From Pseudorhodoplanes sinuspersici (lineage in GTDB: Bacteria > Pseudomonadota > Alphaproteobacteria > Rhizobiales > Xanthobacteraceae), in the NCBI RefSeq assembly GCF_002119765.1, contig NZ_CP021112.1, forward strand, positions 3,838,501-3,902,500: a stretch of DNA of 64,000 bases, read 5' to 3'. The stretch's first letter is position 1. Every line of letters starts with the position of its first letter. Below, piece by piece: positions 62,875-64,000 of the stretch. Below the pieces are notes generated by a model. The model did no database searches. It was given only the letters and a program-made list of their open reading frames with translations, and was not told where the DNA came from. A program made the position numbers and the translations under genes.

Positions 62875-62947
62875 TGGAGTTTTGGATTTGACATTCGCTT
62901 TGCGAGCCTTTCGGTTAACAGGGTGGCGAATGTCAAATCCACTCCAC
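62874..62947. repeat. Hairpin 3 of a three-hairpin array
   Basis: Left arm 62874-62898 (GTGGAG, TTT, TGGATTTGACATTCGC) pairs with 62926-62947 throughout, except a three-base TTT bulge in the left arm. The loop is 27 bases. The outer end lacks the CTA seen at the other ends, so it may be trimmed. Confidence 0.9.
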
Positions 62948-62995
62948 CGGCGTTGAACGGCTTGCGCGGACCCGCGCTTCGGGCGAAGAGACGGC

Positions 62996-64000
62996 ATGGA
63001 TAAAAAGACGCCGAAACAGAAGCCTCCGAAAGGCAAGGAGGGCAAAACCGCTGCGCCCGCCGAGGGAAAGCCGCAGCCGCAAAAGCCGCTGCCCCCGAAG
63101 CCGCTGACGCATGTGGAGGTCCGCACGGTCGTCATCGGCCTGATGCTGACCATGTTTCTCGGCGCGCTGGACCAGACCATCGTCGCCACCGCCTTGCCGA
63201 CCATCGGCCGCGCCTTCCACGACGTCGAGAATTTGTCCTGGGTGGTGACGGCGTATCTGCTCACCGCCACCGCCAGCACGCCGCTGTACGGCAAGCTGTC
63301 GGACATCTATGGCCGGCGCACGGTGATGCTGACCGGCATCGGCATCTTCATCCTGGGTTCGATCGTCTGCGGCCTGGCGCCGAACATGTGGACGCTGATC
63401 CTCGGCCGCGCGGTGCAGGGGCTCGGCGGCGGCGGCCTGATGTCGCTCGCGCAAACGATCATCGCCGACATCGTGACGCCGCGGGAGCGCGGCCGCTATC
63501 AGGGCTATATCGGCGCGGTGTTCGCCTCATCCTCGGTCGGCGGGCCGGTGCTGGGCGGGGTGTTGACCGAGCATCTTCACTGGTCGCTGATCTTCTGGAT
63601 CAACCTGCCGCTCGGCCTGATCGCGCTCGGCATGACCAGCAACGCGCTGCGCCATGTGCCGCTGCACAAGCGCGATCACGCGCTCGATCTGTTCGGCGCG
63701 GCGCTGATGATGTCGGCGGCGGTCTCGTTGCTGCTGGCGCTGACCTGGGGCGGCGTGCGCTTTCCGTGGCTGAGCTGGCCCATCTTCGCGCTGCTGCTCG
63801 GCTCGGTGTTTTTGTGGTCGTTGTTCTCGTGGCGGCTGGTCTCGGCGCGCGAGCCGTTCCTGCCGATGACGGTTCTCGCCAATCCGATCGTGCGCTGCGC
63901 GACGCTCGCCGGCACCTGCTGCATGGGCACGCTGGTCGGCATGACGATTTTCATCCCGCTGTATTTCGAGACGATCCTGCATTTCTCCGCCAGCCAGTCC
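62996..64000 (+). CDS. DHA2-family MFS drug exporter (EmrB/QacA-like), partial
   Basis: The first 335 codons; the gene runs off the window. After a Lys/Pro-rich cytoplasmic tail of about 45 residues come the first membrane helices with MFLGALDQTIVATALPTIGR (motif D1-like), WVVTAYLLTATASTPLYGKL with SDIYGRRTVM (motif A), RAVQGLGGGGLMSLAQTIIA (motif B) and GPVLGGVLTEHLHWSLIFWI (motif C). This is the 14-helix drug:proton antiporter branch. The start at 62996 is the first ATG after the hairpin array. Confidence 0.9.
   Translation, partial: MDKKTPKQKPPKGKEGKTAAPAEGKPQPQKPLPPKPLTHVEVRTVVIGLMLTMFLGALDQTIVATALPTIGRAFHDVENLSWVVTAYLLTATASTPLYGKLSDIYGRRTVMLTGIGIFILGSIVCGLAPNMWTLILGRAVQGLGGGGLMSLAQTIIADIVTPRERGRYQGYIGAVFASSSVGGPVLGGVLTEHLHWSLIFWINLPLGLIALGMTSNALRHVPLHKRDHALDLFGAALMMSAAVSLLLALTWGGVRFPWLSWPIFALLLGSVFLWSLFSWRLVSAREPFLPMTVLANPIVRCATLAGTCCMGTLVGMTIFIPLYFETILHFSASQS

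Overview
The window is GC-rich alphaproteobacterial chromosome, almost certainly from the order Hyphomicrobiales (Bradyrhizobium/Rhodopseudomonas/Pseudolabrys-like). The evidence is the gene content: DUF1491, DUF2336, DUF5330 and DUF6456 proteins, a MucR regulator, a Porin_2 porin opening with DLPVKAK, a TIGR03808-type Tat protein, and a DivJ-like kinase beside a peptidoglycan-binding protein. Several families of intergenic palindromic repeats typical of this group are also present. I saw no rRNA, tRNA, CRISPR array or complete insertion sequence.

Layout. 0-8.3 kb: an SPW membrane protein, a fused OHCU decarboxylase/HIU hydrolase, an ECF sigma/anti-sigma pair leading into a secreted subtilase and a secreted thermonuclease, and a periplasmic cytochrome c/DUF4384 protein. 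8.4-14.4 kb: a complete branched-chain-amino-acid-type ABC importer followed by an old-yellow-enzyme oxidoreductase. 14.4-20.2 kb: a Spy-like protein, an EamA transporter, a glycosyltransferase, a DUF3750 protein, a Tat beta-helix protein and a pyroglutamyl peptidase-like protein. 20.2-26.2 kb: the propionate module meaB, methylmalonyl-CoA mutase large subunit and small subunit, interrupted by two small membrane-protein genes, one of them frameshifted. 26.2-27.3 kb: a HEPN/MNT toxin-antitoxin pair with an operator-like palindrome. 27.3-29 kb: folP-folB-folK. 29-38.1 kb: DUF4332 and DUF2267-like proteins, a HerA-type ATPase, an M20 dipeptidase, a porin, a His-rich protein and an MFS transporter. 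38.7-43.6 kb: an unusual GGND-repeat secreted protein, a GT39-like membrane glycosyltransferase and Fe-superoxide dismutase. 43.9-54.7 kb: regulators (MucR, HxlR, a DnaA-domain-IV-only protein with DUF6456), SufE, the DivJ-like kinase, and DUF1491, DUF2336, DUF1254 and DUF1214 proteins. 54.7-58 kb: PBP1A and YcgN. 58-62 kb: an AT-richer two-gene island. 62-64 kb: a small DNA-packaging-like protein, a triple hairpin array and the 5' part of a DHA2 drug exporter.

The strongest candidate for a little-described system is the SIR2 plus 913-residue helical protein operon (58002-61948). The genes overlap by ATGA, differ in base composition from both flanks, and resemble NAD-depleting sirtuin antiphage systems in which the second protein would sense infection or form the effector complex. 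Second is the array of three adjacent hairpins at 62707-62947. They differ in arm sequence but share architecture (CTAGTG-like ends and a 2-3 nt T/A bulge at a similar place), which points to a structure-conserved mobile palindrome. Two decayed gene tails also lie away from their intact homologues: a glycosyltransferase tail at 15110 and an M20 peptidase tail at 35647.
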